Assembly (NCBI GenBank): GCA_965277855.1
Contig: OZ255847.1
Location: forward strand, 1,116,001 to 1,180,000
Source of the DNA: Bog-105 sp965277855
GTDB taxonomy: Bacteria; Acidobacteriota; Terriglobia; Bryobacterales; Bryobacteraceae
DNA length: 64,000 nucleotides
Direction of reading: 5' to 3'
The notes beneath the pieces were generated by a model, which was not told the origin of the DNA, made no database searches, and saw only the letters and a list, made by a program, of their open reading frames with translations. The position numbers were made by a program, and so were the translations under genes. Below are positions 41,659 through 50,854 of the stretch, one piece after another (the first letter of the stretch is position 1; the number at the start of each line of letters is the position of its first letter).

Positions 41659-44657
41659 TAAGTTAAGGGCGCCTCTACAATCACTTTTGTTCCTTTACCT
41701 TTCACGCTGTCCACCTGGATGGTAGCTTTGATCTGCTCGGCGCGTTCCCGCATCCCTTCCAGGCCGAAATGCCCGTTTGAGCTGCCCGAATCCGGGCTGG
41801 CCGTAAAACCACATCCATCGTCGGCGACTACCAGGCGTAATTTGCGAGCCCCAAACGCCAGTTCGACATGAATATGCTTCGAGTCCGCATGCCGGACGGC
41901 GTTGGTAATTGCTTCCTGGCCAATGCGTAAAAGTTCATCTTCCACGGGGGCGCTGAGCGGCCGGTTTGCGCCGCGCACATCTAGTTCGAATTTAACAGGA
42001 TGTGAGCCGATGGCCTGCGCAGCAGCTTTCGATATACGGGAAGCGAGATCGGCATTCTCCGGCCCTTGAGAACGAAGTTGCCAGATCGAGCGGCGCGCTT
42101 CGGAAATGCTGTCACGTACCTGGATGCGAGCCTGGTCGAGATGTTCGCGAGCGCCCTCAGTGGAAGAGGCAAGCAGGCGAGAGACGATTTCAAGTTGTAC
42201 CGATACTCCGACGAAACCTTGTGCCAGAGTGTCATGGATCTCGCGAGCGATGCGGCTTCGCTCACCGAGCACGGCGTCAAATCGGGCTTGCACACCCGCC
42301 ACTCGCGCACGATAGATCAAATAGCCGCAGAGCACGAGTGCAAGTGCGGCCAATAAGTAAAACCAGATCGTCTGGTAGAAGTGGGGCTCCAGGCGAAAGG
42401 AGAGAGCCGCGCCCGAGGCACTCCAAAATCCGTCGTTGTTGCGGGCGAGTACACGAAAGCTGTACGTGCCAGGCGGGATATTCGTATAGACGGCAGTGCG
42501 CTCCGAACCGGCGTCGACCCATTCTTTGTCGAAGCCTTCCAGCTTGTAACGATAGATCACTTTCTCGGGCGCCGCAAAGCTGAGTCCGGCGTAGGTGAAG
42601 GCAATGCGAGAATGCCCGGGATGGATGGTCTGCACCTGCGATGGAACGAAGTTCCGATTGTCGACAGCGATGGATTCAAGCACCACGGGCGGCAAAACGT
42701 GGTTCAAGCGGGCGGCATCGGGATAGAGAGCCGCCAGCCCCTTTACCGTCGCAAACCAGATGGTCCCATCGTGAGCTTTCCAGACTTCGGGATGACCGCC
42801 GGCACTGCACTCGTTGACGTTAAGACCGTCGCTCGTACCGTACCAGACAACAGTCGCAGTATCGCTAGTGGCCTGAGCTACCCGCTCGAGTGCCTGCCGA
42901 TTGACGCGCACGATGCCGCGGTTCGAAGAGATCCAAAGTTCGCCATTCGCATCTTCGGCAATACCGTAGATCGCATCGGGCAGGCCTAGTTGTTTGGGTA
43001 AGGCAAAAAATCGATTGCCGTGACGGACATTCAAGCCGCCATCCTGCGTACCGATCCAGAGATTGCCCGCCGCATCCTCGTACAGCGCTGTGACGATGTT
43101 GCTCGAAAGACCATCGCGGATCGTGTAATTAACAAATTTGCCTCTGTCGTATCGAGTGAGGCCGCCGAGCGTTCCAACCCAGAGTGACTGCGTATGATCG
43201 CGCAGCACCGCACCGGCCAGATCGCTGCCCAGGCCATCGAGATGCGTGTAGGTGGTGAAGCGGTTGCCGGAAATTTCATGCGAAAGCCCGCGGCGTGTAC
43301 CAATCCAAAGCGAACCGTCAATGTCTCGATAGACCGATCGGATAAAGTCATCGGCCAACCCGTCGGCTGAGGTGATGATCGAGATGCCCCGGGGAGTTAT
43401 GCGATTGAGGCCATCGGGCGTGCCGGCCAGTAGGTTTCGATCACGGTCCTCGTTGAGCGACAGGACGACATCACTGGAGAGGCCATTGGTCGAGTTAAGA
43501 CTCTCAAATCGGCCCTCTTTCAACTGGCTCAGTCCCTGGCTGGTTCCAACTGCGAGCGTACGATTCGACGATTCGAATACCGAGCGAATGACATCGCCCG
43601 CCAGACCGTCCCGGGAAGTGTAGGTGACGAATTTCGGATTGCGCAGAACCGTCAGGCCATTCGACTCGGTACCCACCCACAAATCGCGCTCAGCGTCTTC
43701 AGCCAAGGCAATTACCGTGCTTCCAGGAAGAGCGCGGCTAAAGCGCATGCCCGGCGGCGTGCCCTCGAGCCGAGCCAGACCGAGATCGTCACCCACCCAG
43801 ATGGCGCCTTCCCAATCTTCGAATAAAGCGAGTACATGCCTGGAACTCAGAGGGAGGGAGTTCCGTGAGCCGGCAAGGAAAAGGCCTGCGTCGCTTCCAA
43901 TCCACAGGCGGGACGACCGGTCGAGTAACAGAGCGTTGACATTCGTTGAGGGAAGACCATCCGCGACATCGCTGAAGCGACCGTTGTGGAACTTCCGCAG
44001 CCCATTCTGGGTGCCCAGCCAAAGAGTGCCGTCACCTGCCATAGCGAGCGCTCCAGTGAATTTCGCCGCAGTGTCTTCGGGCGTGTATTTGCGGACCTGA
44101 GCGGCGCGCTTGGCACTGCTCACGCCGAGTAGTTCAGTGGGCGTCAAGGCCCAGATCACTCCGTCGCGATCCATCCCGAGCGCCAGCAGATTACCGTCTT
44201 CGGCAATGATTTCGAAGCGATTGCCGGCGAACTTATATAGACCTGAGGCAGTTGCAACCCAGAGCGCTCCCGCGCGGTCTTCGAGCAAACTCTGGATGTT
44301 GTTGCTTTTGAGCTCGGGCGTGTTGCGCGTATCGAAGACTTCGAAATGAAAACCATCGAAGCGCACCAAGCCGCCCTCGGTGGCAAGCCAAAGGTAGCCG
44401 TTGCGGCCCTGCAAGACGCTATGGACTGTGTTCTGCGGAAGTCCACTGCCGGTTTGCCAGGTCTGGTAGGTGAATTGGTTAAGGGTGCGCGCTTTGGTTA
44501 GAGCGTTGAGCGGCGCGCATGAAATTATCAGCAGGAAAACCAGATTGAAGCGTAGAGCGCTGGGCAAGATTCGCTTTGCGGCATGTAAGTTGCAGCTCAA
44601 TCTCGCATCCACACTTAGTTTGATTGTAAGTTCAACCACAGGGCGCAGGACATACAT
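41658..44657 (-). CDS. Propeller-sensor histidine kinase (Reg_prop, Y_Y_Y, HisKA_3)
   Basis: The roughly 1000-residue kinase begins with a hydrophobic signal or anchor (LRFNLVFLLIISCAPLNA). A two-propeller sensor built from about a dozen Reg_prop repeats follows (GLPQNTVHSVLQGRNGYLWLAT, DRSSRLWIGSDAGLF, DAAGNLWIGTQDGGL), then a Y_Y_Y domain, one membrane helix (TIWFYLLAALALVLCGYLIY), a HisKA_3 dimerisation helix with the phospho-His in REIHDTLAQGFVG, and an HATPase domain (DDGCGF). It probably senses an extracytoplasmic sugar or polymer, as in related kinases. The exact start is uncertain: the longest frame (44735) runs into the divergent selenoprotein gene, so the ATG at 44657 or a later start is likely. 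Confidence 0.85.
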   Translation of the reverse strand: MYVLRPVVELTIKLSVDARLSCNLHAAKRILPSALRFNLVFLLIISCAPLNALTKARTLNQFTYQTWQTGSGLPQNTVHSVLQGRNGYLWLATEGGLVRFDGFHFEVFDTRNTPELKSNNIQSLLEDRAGALWVATASGLYKFAGNRFEIIAEDGNLLALGMDRDGVIWALTPTELLGVSSAKRAAQVRKYTPEDTAAKFTGALAMAGDGTLWLGTQNGLRKFHNGRFSDVADGLPSTNVNALLLDRSSRLWIGSDAGLFLAGSRNSLPLSSRHVLALFEDWEGAIWVGDDLGLARLEGTPPGMRFSRALPGSTVIALAEDAERDLWVGTESNGLTVLRNPKFVTYTSRDGLAGDVIRSVFESSNRTLAVGTSQGLSQLKEGRFESLNSTNGLSSDVVLSLNEDRDRNLLAGTPDGLNRITPRGISIITSADGLADDFIRSVYRDIDGSLWIGTRRGLSHEISGNRFTTYTHLDGLGSDLAGAVLRDHTQSLWVGTLGGLTRYDRGKFVNYTIRDGLSSNIVTALYEDAAGNLWIGTQDGGLNVRHGNRFFALPKQLGLPDAIYGIAEDANGELWISSNRGIVRVNRQALERVAQATSDTATVVWYGTSDGLNVNECSAGGHPEVWKAHDGTIWFATVKGLAALYPDAARLNHVLPPVVLESIAVDNRNFVPSQVQTIHPGHSRIAFTYAGLSFAAPEKVIYRYKLEGFDKEWVDAGSERTAVYTNIPPGTYSFRVLARNNDGFWSASGAALSFRLEPHFYQTIWFYLLAALALVLCGYLIYRARVAGVQARFDAVLGERSRIAREIHDTLAQGFVGVSVQLEIVSRLLASSTEGAREHLDQARIQVRDSISEARRSIWQLRSQGPENADLASRISKAAAQAIGSHPVKFELDVRGANRPLSAPVEDELLRIGQEAITNAVRHADSKHIHVELAFGARKLRLVVADDGCGFTASPDSGSSNGHFGLEGMRERAEQIKATIQVDSVKGKGTKVIVEAPLT

Positions 44658-44685
44658 CCGGCCGATTGATAGTCTTCTTACAACT

Positions 44686-45291
44686 ATGGACCGAATGTTT
44701 TTGAAAGACGTCGAAGCGCACCAGGGCGACGACAACTACACACGCGCGATCGAAATGATGAAGCAGGCCGGACCGGAGTATCCTCAGATCCTCCACATGT
44801 TTTCGTTCAAGATCAAGGCCACCGCGCACCTGGAGCGTTTTACGCAGGAGATCATGCGAGAAGGGGCGCCGCTCTCGCCCGGGATACGCGAGTTGATCGC
44901 GGCATATACGTCGCACTTGAATGCCTGTCCGTTTTGAACGAAGTCGCATGCCGCGGTCGCGGCGGAATTGCTGGGCAGCACGGACCTGGTGTCTGGAGTT
45001 CTGGCAGATCCCGAGACGTCGGGGCTCACACAAGCCGAAAAGAAGCTCTTCCAGTTTGTGCGCAAGGTCAACTGTAACTCCGTAGCGATACAGCCCGAAG
45101 ATATCGAAGCCTTGCACGCGGTGGGCTACTCAGACGAGGCGGTGTACTATGCGCTGACGGTCTGTTCGTTATTCAATTTTTACAACCGTTGGATCGATGC
45201 GAGCGGGGTCCACGCCATGAGCGACGAGGCGCACCGGCAGGGAGCGAAACGCTCTGCTAAATTCGGCTACGCGCGGAGTTCGCCCGCTTAA
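44686..45291 (+). CDS. AhpD/CMD-family selenoprotein candidate (in-frame UGA at codon 84, CxxU)
   Basis: From ATG 44686 the frame gives an alpha-helical AhpD/carboxymuconolactone-decarboxylase-like protein (LSPGIRELIAAYTSHLNACPF), then TGA at 44935-44937, and continues without another stop for 117 codons (TKSHAAVAAELLGSTDLV ... KFGYARSSPA). Family members carry CxxC...H at this point; here Cys81-Pro-Phe-UGA-Thr-Lys-Ser-His88 reads as CxxU with the conserved His in place. A hairpin resembling a bacterial SECIS starts 12 nt after the UGA. The 201-residue product would be a thiol/selenol peroxidase-type redox protein. The alternative is a nonsense mutation, but the intact downstream frame argues against it. 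SelA, SelB and SelC are not in the window. Confidence 0.8.
44935..44963 (+). promoter_or_regulatory. UGA codon and bacterial-SECIS-like hairpin
   Basis: After the UGA (44935-44937), 12 bases lead into the stem-loop GCCGC-GGUC-GCGGC (44950-44963). The loop is 17 bases from the UGA. The bacterial SECIS of E. coli fdhF has a GGUC core in its apical loop at 19 bases from the UGA, and this core is what SelB recognises. A T-G wobble can extend the stem by one pair. Confidence 0.65.
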
Positions 45292-45333
45292 AGCGTCCTG
45301 GAACGCGGGATGCAGTGGAACTGAAAAAAAAGA

Positions 45334-46917
45334 GTGCCTTTAACCCTGGCTTGCCATCTCAATCTACGGGAGGGCGAGAGCGTCTTGGCGAGGCACGTTA
45401 TCATTGTTGGGGCTGGTCCAGGCGGTTTGACGGCAGCGGCGCTATTAGCGAGCGCCGGGGTGCGCGTTACGGTCCTCGAACGGCTTGCCCACCTCGGCGG
45501 TCGAACATCTAATTTCGTCGCAAACGGCTTTCGCTTCGATCACGGACCCACCTTTTTTCATTACCCGCAAGTCCTTGACAGCATCCTGGGCAGCATCGGC
45601 TACAACTTATGGCGCGAATTGCAGCTGGTACAGCTCGATCCGCAATACCGCCTGGTCTACGGATCGGGCGGCGAGATCCTGGCGACGCCCAATGTGAAAC
45701 GGATGGAAGCGGCGGTAGCGGCGTTGAATGGACACGATGCGACCCAGCTGCGGCGCTTCTTGCAAGACAATCGAATCAAATTAGAAAAATTTAAACCGTT
45801 TCTCGAGACCTCTTTCGACAGCTGGCGTGACACCGTGAAGCCGGCCCTCCTGACCATGCTTCCGATTCTCAAGCCATGGCGTTCGCTCGATTCCGAGCTG
45901 AGCCGATACTTTCACGATCCGCGCGTTCGCTTAGCTTTCTCATTTCAGTCGAAGTATTTGGGCATGTCGCCGTTTGAGTGTCCGAGCTTGTTTACCATTC
46001 TGGCGTTTCTGGAATACGAGTACGGCGTGTATCATCCGATCGGCGGTTGCGGTTCGGTGACCACTGCCTTGGGCCGCATTTGCCAGCAGCTAGGCGTTGA
46101 CATCCACCTGAATGAACCAGCGGAAGAAATTCTGCTGGAGGGCCGGAAAACCACTGGCATACGTACTAAAGCAGGCGAATACAAAGCAGATGCCGTGGTG
46201 GTGAATGCAGACTTTGCACGCGCCATGTCGCGTTTGGTGCCAAACGAGATACGCAGACGCTGGAAGGATCACAAGCTGGACAAGAAGCATATGTCTTGCT
46301 CGGCGTTCATGCTGTATCTGGGCTTACGCGGGACTTATGACCGCGTCCCGCACCACACCATTTACGTATCGAAGGACTATATGGGAAATATGGAAGACAT
46401 CGGCCATCGCCATGTGCTGTCCGACGATCCTTCTTATTATGTGCAGAACGCTTGTGTAACAGATCCGAGCCTGGCGCCCCGGGGTAAGAGCACGCTGTAC
46501 GTACTGGTGCCGGTGACACATCAGAGCAAGAAAGTAGATTGGGAGCAGGAAAAACTGCGATACCGGGAATTAATTCTAAACAAACTTCCTGACATTGGAA
46601 TTTCTGATATTCGGTCGCGTATCGAATACGAACGCATCATCACGCCCGCGAACTGGGATGCCGATTTCGAATTGCACAAAGGCGCAGTCTTCGGACTGGC
46701 GCACAATTGGTCGCAGATGTTGCACTTGCGTCCGCGGAACCGTTTCGACGAACTGGATGGTGTCTACCTGGTAGGAGGCAGCACCCATCCCGGCAGTGGC
46801 TTGCCGGTGATTTTTGAATCGGCGCGCATTAGTTCCCGCCTGCTTTTGAACGATATGGGCATGCAAGTGCCTTGGGACGGTCCGCAGGTAAAGGCTCTAG
46901 TGGCCGGTGTCGCATAA
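45334..46917 (+). CDS. Phytoene-desaturase-like FAD-dependent oxidoreductase 1 (CrtI/CrtN family)
   Basis: The 527-residue protein has the dinucleotide-binding N-terminus (HVIIVGAGPGGLTAAALLASAGVRVTVLE with GGRTS after it), the FRFDHGPTFFHYP substrate-site signature of carotenoid desaturases, and a C-terminal FAD motif (LDGVYLVGGSTHPGSGLPVIFESARIS). It belongs with CrtI/CrtN/CrtP-type enzymes that desaturate or oxidise carotenoids. The start is uncertain: GTG 45334 gives the longest form, but TTG 45385, preceded by GGGAGGG at 45368-45374, places the Rossmann motif nearer the N-terminus as usual. It is the first gene of a compact plus-strand operon. Confidence 0.85.
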   Translation: MPLTLACHLNLREGESVLARHVIIVGAGPGGLTAAALLASAGVRVTVLERLAHLGGRTSNFVANGFRFDHGPTFFHYPQVLDSILGSIGYNLWRELQLVQLDPQYRLVYGSGGEILATPNVKRMEAAVAALNGHDATQLRRFLQDNRIKLEKFKPFLETSFDSWRDTVKPALLTMLPILKPWRSLDSELSRYFHDPRVRLAFSFQSKYLGMSPFECPSLFTILAFLEYEYGVYHPIGGCGSVTTALGRICQQLGVDIHLNEPAEEILLEGRKTTGIRTKAGEYKADAVVVNADFARAMSRLVPNEIRRRWKDHKLDKKHMSCSAFMLYLGLRGTYDRVPHHTIYVSKDYMGNMEDIGHRHVLSDDPSYYVQNACVTDPSLAPRGKSTLYVLVPVTHQSKKVDWEQEKLRYRELILNKLPDIGISDIRSRIEYERIITPANWDADFELHKGAVFGLAHNWSQMLHLRPRNRFDELDGVYLVGGSTHPGSGLPVIFESARISSRLLLNDMGMQVPWDGPQVKALVAGVA

Positions 46918-48472
46918 GGGAAGGACAGCAACGTTGCATTCGAGTCAGACGGTTGGGGTGATTGGTTCGGGCTTGGGAGGCTTGAGCGCAGCCTGCGTGC
47001 TTGCCGCCCGCGGATACCAAGTCACAGTGTTTGAAAAGAACGACTGGATCGGCGGAAAAGCTGCCGTTTTAAAACAGGATGGTTATCGGTTCGATATGGG
47101 TCCGACCATCCTGATTTATCCGTCAGTACTTCGCAAAGTCTTTTCGGAAGCAGGACGGAAGCTTTCCGATTACCTGGACCTGAGACCGCTCGAACCACAG
47201 TGGCGTTGCTTTTTTGAAGACAAGTCTCAGCTGGATTTGTACGGCGATAAAGCGGCGATGCGAACCGAGTTGCAGAAGTATTCGCCGGAAACGGTGGCCG
47301 GCTACGAGCGTTTCGTGTCCACTTCGGAAGAACTGCACGGCATCTCGAACCGTTTTTTCTTCTGGAAGTCTGTTGGGAGCATGCGCGATACTTTCCAGAC
47401 CGGCTCAGCGCTCAACCTAACTCTGCTGCGTGATGTCAGCCGCATGAAGCTAGGGCAGACAGTGTCAGGTGCGATCCGGAAAGAAATTAAGGATTCGCGG
47501 GTGGCTCAAATGCTGGACCACATGGTTCAATATGTGGGTTCGTCGCCGGAGAGGACCCCTGCGATTTTGTGCGCGATCGCCCATATGCAGGGAAGCGAAG
47601 GCGTCTGGTATCCGATGGGCGGAACACGCGCGATTCCAGAGGCGTTGAAAAAGCTGGCCGGCGAGTTGGGAGTGAAATTCAGGCCAAATTCACAGGTCAC
47701 GCATATCGCAAGTGAGCGTGATCAGGTGACGGGAATCGAAACCTCGGACGGCGAAACTTTTGCTGTCGGCGCGGTGGTGGCCAATTCGGATTCCGTGCGA
47801 ACGTATCGCGAATTGCTGGGCGGTAAATTCGCGCAGGATTTTAACAAGCGCCGTTCCTATGAGCCGGCCTGTTCGGGCGTGGTGATGTACCTGGGCTTGA
47901 ACCGTCGGTACGAGCAGTTGGAACATCACAACTTTGTGTTCTCGCGCAGTTCCGAGGAGGAGTTTCACGCCATTTACGATAAGGGTGAAGTGGCCCCCGA
48001 TCCTACCTGCTATCTGTGTGCACCATCGCGAACGGAGTCTGGCGTAGCACCGGCCGGAGGCGAGGCACTTTATGTTCTCGTTCACACGCCGTATCTGCGG
48101 CCCGGCCAGAACTGGAAGGAAATCTACCCACGGTACCGGAAAGTCATCTTCGACAAACTGAAACGAACGGCGGGCATCGAAGATTTAGAATCGGCCATTC
48201 AGACGGAGCGATTTCTGACTCCGCAGGATATTCACGAGCGTTACGGCGTGCTGAATGGCGCCATTTATGGCATCACCAGCCATGGGCGCTTCCAAGGCGG
48301 GTTTAAGCCGGCCAATCATGATCCAGGTGTGCGCGGACTTTATTTAGCAGGCGGCGCCGCACACCCCGGTCCGGGGATGCCGATGGTTCTGATGTCGGGT
48401 TGGATTGCGGCTGATAAGCTCGATCAGGATCACGTGGTCGAACCAGTGCACGCACACGCCGCGGCGGTATGA
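46907..48472 (+). CDS. Phytoene-desaturase-like FAD-dependent oxidoreductase 2 (CrtN/CrtP-like)
   Basis: The 521-residue paralogue of the preceding gene has TVGVIGSGLGGLSAACVLAARG, EKNDWIGGKAAVL, the signature YRFDMGPTILIYP and the C-terminal FAD motif GLYLAGGAAHPGPGMPMVLMSG. Paired desaturases of this kind occur in C30 carotenoid pathways, where one introduces double bases of conjugation and the other oxidises a terminal methyl group. The overlapping GTG at 46907 is used here; TTG 46934 with AAGGA upstream is a good alternative. Its stop overlaps the acyltransferase start by 4 bases. Confidence 0.85.
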   Translation: MSHKGRTATLHSSQTVGVIGSGLGGLSAACVLAARGYQVTVFEKNDWIGGKAAVLKQDGYRFDMGPTILIYPSVLRKVFSEAGRKLSDYLDLRPLEPQWRCFFEDKSQLDLYGDKAAMRTELQKYSPETVAGYERFVSTSEELHGISNRFFFWKSVGSMRDTFQTGSALNLTLLRDVSRMKLGQTVSGAIRKEIKDSRVAQMLDHMVQYVGSSPERTPAILCAIAHMQGSEGVWYPMGGTRAIPEALKKLAGELGVKFRPNSQVTHIASERDQVTGIETSDGETFAVGAVVANSDSVRTYRELLGGKFAQDFNKRRSYEPACSGVVMYLGLNRRYEQLEHHNFVFSRSSEEEFHAIYDKGEVAPDPTCYLCAPSRTESGVAPAGGEALYVLVHTPYLRPGQNWKEIYPRYRKVIFDKLKRTAGIEDLESAIQTERFLTPQDIHERYGVLNGAIYGITSHGRFQGGFKPANHDPGVRGLYLAGGAAHPGPGMPMVLMSGWIAADKLDQDHVVEPVHAHAAAV

Positions 48473-49260
48473 CAACGCGCCGGCCTACACAGCCTCCGCC
48501 TATTGCACAAAAGCAACTGCGCCTGTTCCAGGCGTATCTCTCGTTTTACTTCAAGCACAACTTTCATAGCTTGCTGGCGTTGCAATTGGCCGATCTGTCG
48601 GCGCTGGAACAATGGCCGTTGCTGGTTTGCATGAATCATCCCTCGTGGTGGGATCCGATTCTTGCGCTCTATGTGAGTGGCCATTTCTTTCCGAAACGCG
48701 CCCACTACGGGCCGATTGAGCAGGGCGGCGTTTCGAAATATAAGTTCTTTGAACGGCTCGGTTTCTTTCCGATAGATAAAAAAAGCCGTTCCGGGGCGGT
48801 TCGTTTTCTCGAGATCGGTGAGGCTGTATTGAGTTCGCCAAAGTTTGCGTTGTGGGTAAATCCGCAGGGTTACTTCACAGATGTGCGCCAGCGTCCTGTG
48901 ACGATCGAGCCCGGAGTCGGCCATCTGGCTCATAGAATGGGCAAATTTGCCATGCTGCCGGTCACGTTTGAATACACTTTCTGGAACGAGCGCTATCCGG
49001 AAGCGTTTGTCTGCCTTGGAACTCCTATGCTGGTTGAGAACGGGCGAGAGCGGAAGCCCGCAGAGTGGAATCAGCTTTTTTCAGGCGCGCTCGAAAGCAC
49101 GCAGGATTGCCTTGCCGAGCGGGTGAAACGCCAGGACGCCACTTTATTCCAGCAGCTGCTGACAGGGGCCTCCGGAGTGGGCGGGATGTATGATCTTTGG
49201 CGAGCATTCAAATCGCGGCTGCAGGGAAAACCCTGGCAGCCGGAACATGGAAGTCGCTGA
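48469..49260 (+). CDS. Lysophospholipid acyltransferase family protein (PlsC-like)
   Basis: The 263-residue protein has the PlsC acyltransferase motif NHPSWWDP (HxxxxD) near residue 50, followed by block II-like KYKFFERLGFFPIDKKSRSG and block III-like WVNPQGYFTD. There is no clear multi-pass membrane region, so it is probably membrane-associated. In staphyloxanthin-type clusters an acyltransferase (CrtO) esterifies the carotenoid glycoside. Here it lies between two desaturases and a glycosyltransferase, so an acylated glyco-carotenoid is the natural inference; a plain phospholipid role remains possible. Confidence 0.8.
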   Translation: MTTRRPTQPPPIAQKQLRLFQAYLSFYFKHNFHSLLALQLADLSALEQWPLLVCMNHPSWWDPILALYVSGHFFPKRAHYGPIEQGGVSKYKFFERLGFFPIDKKSRSGAVRFLEIGEAVLSSPKFALWVNPQGYFTDVRQRPVTIEPGVGHLAHRMGKFAMLPVTFEYTFWNERYPEAFVCLGTPMLVENGRERKPAEWNQLFSGALESTQDCLAERVKRQDATLFQQLLTGASGVGGMYDLWRAFKSRLQGKPWQPEHGSR

Positions 49261-49262
49261 AC

Positions 49263-50390
49263 GTGTCCACACTTGACCTCGCCTGGTTCGTGTTAATTCT
49301 GGCCGGAATCCCCGCCTTGCTATTCCTATGGAATCTGCTGCTTTATCGGTTGCCGCCAATGCCCGCGTTGCTCGCACCCGTGTCGATTTTGATCCCGGCA
49401 CGCAACGAAGAGGCTTCTATCGAAGCGTGCGTACGGGCTGCTCTGGCGAGTGAACAAGTGGACCTTGAAGTGATTGTCTTAGACGATCACAGCGCCGATC
49501 ACACCGCGCGAATCGTCAAACGCATCGCAAGAGCAGATAAGAGACTGCGTCTTGCCACCGCTCCGCCACTTCCAGCTGGTTGGTGCGGGAAGCAATTCGC
49601 GTGCTTTACCCTGGCGCAGCTCGCAAACAAAAGAACGTTTTGTTTCATCGACGCCGACGTCAGGCTCGAACCGCTCGGAGTCGCAAGAATGATAGCTGCC
49701 CTCGATCACCGCAAAGCTGGGTTGATCAGCGGATTCCCACGGCAGATTACCGTAACTCCGCTCGAACAATTGTTGCTCCCGCTCATGCATTTCCTTCTGC
49801 TGGGCTTCCTTCCAGTCATCGGGATGCGCAAGCACATTGCGCCCGCTTTCGGCGCAGGCTGCGGTCAGATATTCGTGGCCGACCGTGAAGCGTACATGAA
49901 ATCCGGCGGCCACAGCGCAATCAGAAATTCGCGCCACGATGGCGTGACTTTGCCACGGGCTTTTCGACGCGCCGGCATCATGACGGATTTGTGCGATGCC
50001 ACGCCGGTAGCTAGTTGCCGCATGTATCAGAATGCACACGAAGTGTTTTTCGGATTATTGAAGAATGCGACGGAAGGCCTAGCGTCGCCAGGCAGGATCG
50101 TGCCTTTTTCGTTGGTTCTCCTGACAGGTCAGGTCTTACCGCTACTGCTTTGCATCTTTGCCTGGTGGGGCACGCACTCAACGGAATTGCGGCTGATAGC
50201 CAGCTTCGCGCTCGCCGCTTCGTATCTACCGAGGGTTATTGCGGCTCTTCAATTCCGCCAGCCTTTCGTGGCAAGCTTGTTCCATCCGCTGGCGATTCTG
50301 CTGCTTCTGGGTATTCAATGGTACGCGCTCGTCCGCTCGTTGTTTCATGTGCCCGCTACCTGGAAGGGTCGCAGTTACTCTACAACCTAA
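49263..50390 (+). CDS. Family 2 glycosyltransferase, membrane-anchored, CrtQ-like
   Basis: From GTG 49263 the product (about 375 residues) has an N-terminal membrane helix (LAWFVLILAGIPALLFLWNLLLY), a GT-A domain (VSILIPARNEEASIEACV, VLDDHSADHTARIV, LPAGWCGKQFACFTLA, FIDADVRLEP with DxD), and C-terminal helices. The GWCGKQ segment and the size resemble 4,4'-diaponeurosporenoate glycosyltransferase CrtQ. The gene follows the acyltransferase by 2 bases. A longer reading frame from 49197 would overlap the acyltransferase and is less likely. The sugar and acceptor are not determined by sequence. Confidence 0.78.
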   Translation: MSTLDLAWFVLILAGIPALLFLWNLLLYRLPPMPALLAPVSILIPARNEEASIEACVRAALASEQVDLEVIVLDDHSADHTARIVKRIARADKRLRLATAPPLPAGWCGKQFACFTLAQLANKRTFCFIDADVRLEPLGVARMIAALDHRKAGLISGFPRQITVTPLEQLLLPLMHFLLLGFLPVIGMRKHIAPAFGAGCGQIFVADREAYMKSGGHSAIRNSRHDGVTLPRAFRRAGIMTDLCDATPVASCRMYQNAHEVFFGLLKNATEGLASPGRIVPFSLVLLTGQVLPLLLCIFAWWGTHSTELRLIASFALAASYLPRVIAALQFRQPFVASLFHPLAILLLLGIQWYALVRSLFHVPATWKGRSYSTT

Positions 50391-50392
50391 CC

Positions 50393-50854
50393 ATGGCGCA
50401 TGCGCTTTCCATCGGTGACATGGCTCCCGACTTTGAACTTGCAACTGCTGAAGGTGAGGTCGTGCATTTGTATGAATCGCTACAGTACTCTTCGGTAGTC
50501 TTGTTCTTCTACCTCAAATCGTTCACGCCTTTGTGCATGGCGGAGGCGTGCTCGTTTCGCGACAATGTGGACGAATTCGAGAGCTTGCAGGCAACAGTTT
50601 TCGGAATCAGTCCAGACGGGCCGATGGTTACGAAACGTTTCGCGGGTTATTACCGGCTTCCGTTTCCGCTGTTGCTTGATGTAGGCGGCGACGTGCGCAG
50701 ACTCTTTGGCGTACCGAAGACGCTGGGATTCCTGCCAGGCCGGTCTACTTATGTGATCGGGCAAGATCGAAAAGTTTTGAACGTGCTTCATGCGGATTTC
50801 CAAGGGGCACGGCATGTAAGCGAGAGCCTGCGATCTCTTCGAGGGCCACAATGA
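50393..50854 (+). CDS. Peroxiredoxin (Bcp/PrxQ-like)
   Basis: The 153-residue protein is a thioredoxin-fold peroxiredoxin: MAPDFELATAEGEVV, then the active-site segment FFYLKSFTPLCMAEACSFRDN with the peroxidatic Cys (TPxC) and a second Cys five residues later, as in PrxQ/Bcp enzymes. It reduces hydroperoxides with thioredoxin. The segment KSFTPLCMAEAC differs slightly from the common KADTPGCTAEAC. It starts 3 bases after the glycosyltransferase and overlaps the TPR gene by 4 bases, so it belongs to the carotenoid operon, perhaps protecting against photo-oxidative stress. Confidence 0.88.
   Translation: MAHALSIGDMAPDFELATAEGEVVHLYESLQYSSVVLFFYLKSFTPLCMAEACSFRDNVDEFESLQATVFGISPDGPMVTKRFAGYYRLPFPLLLDVGGDVRRLFGVPKTLGFLPGRSTYVIGQDRKVLNVLHADFQGARHVSESLRSLRGPQ

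Noticed and set aside
45334..50390. Hopanoid (hpn) operon as the identity of the desaturase-glycosyltransferase cluster
   Set aside because: No squalene-hopene cyclase, HpnC, HpnD or HpnH is present; the pair of desaturases with acyltransferase and CrtQ-like enzyme fits carotenoid ester genes better.
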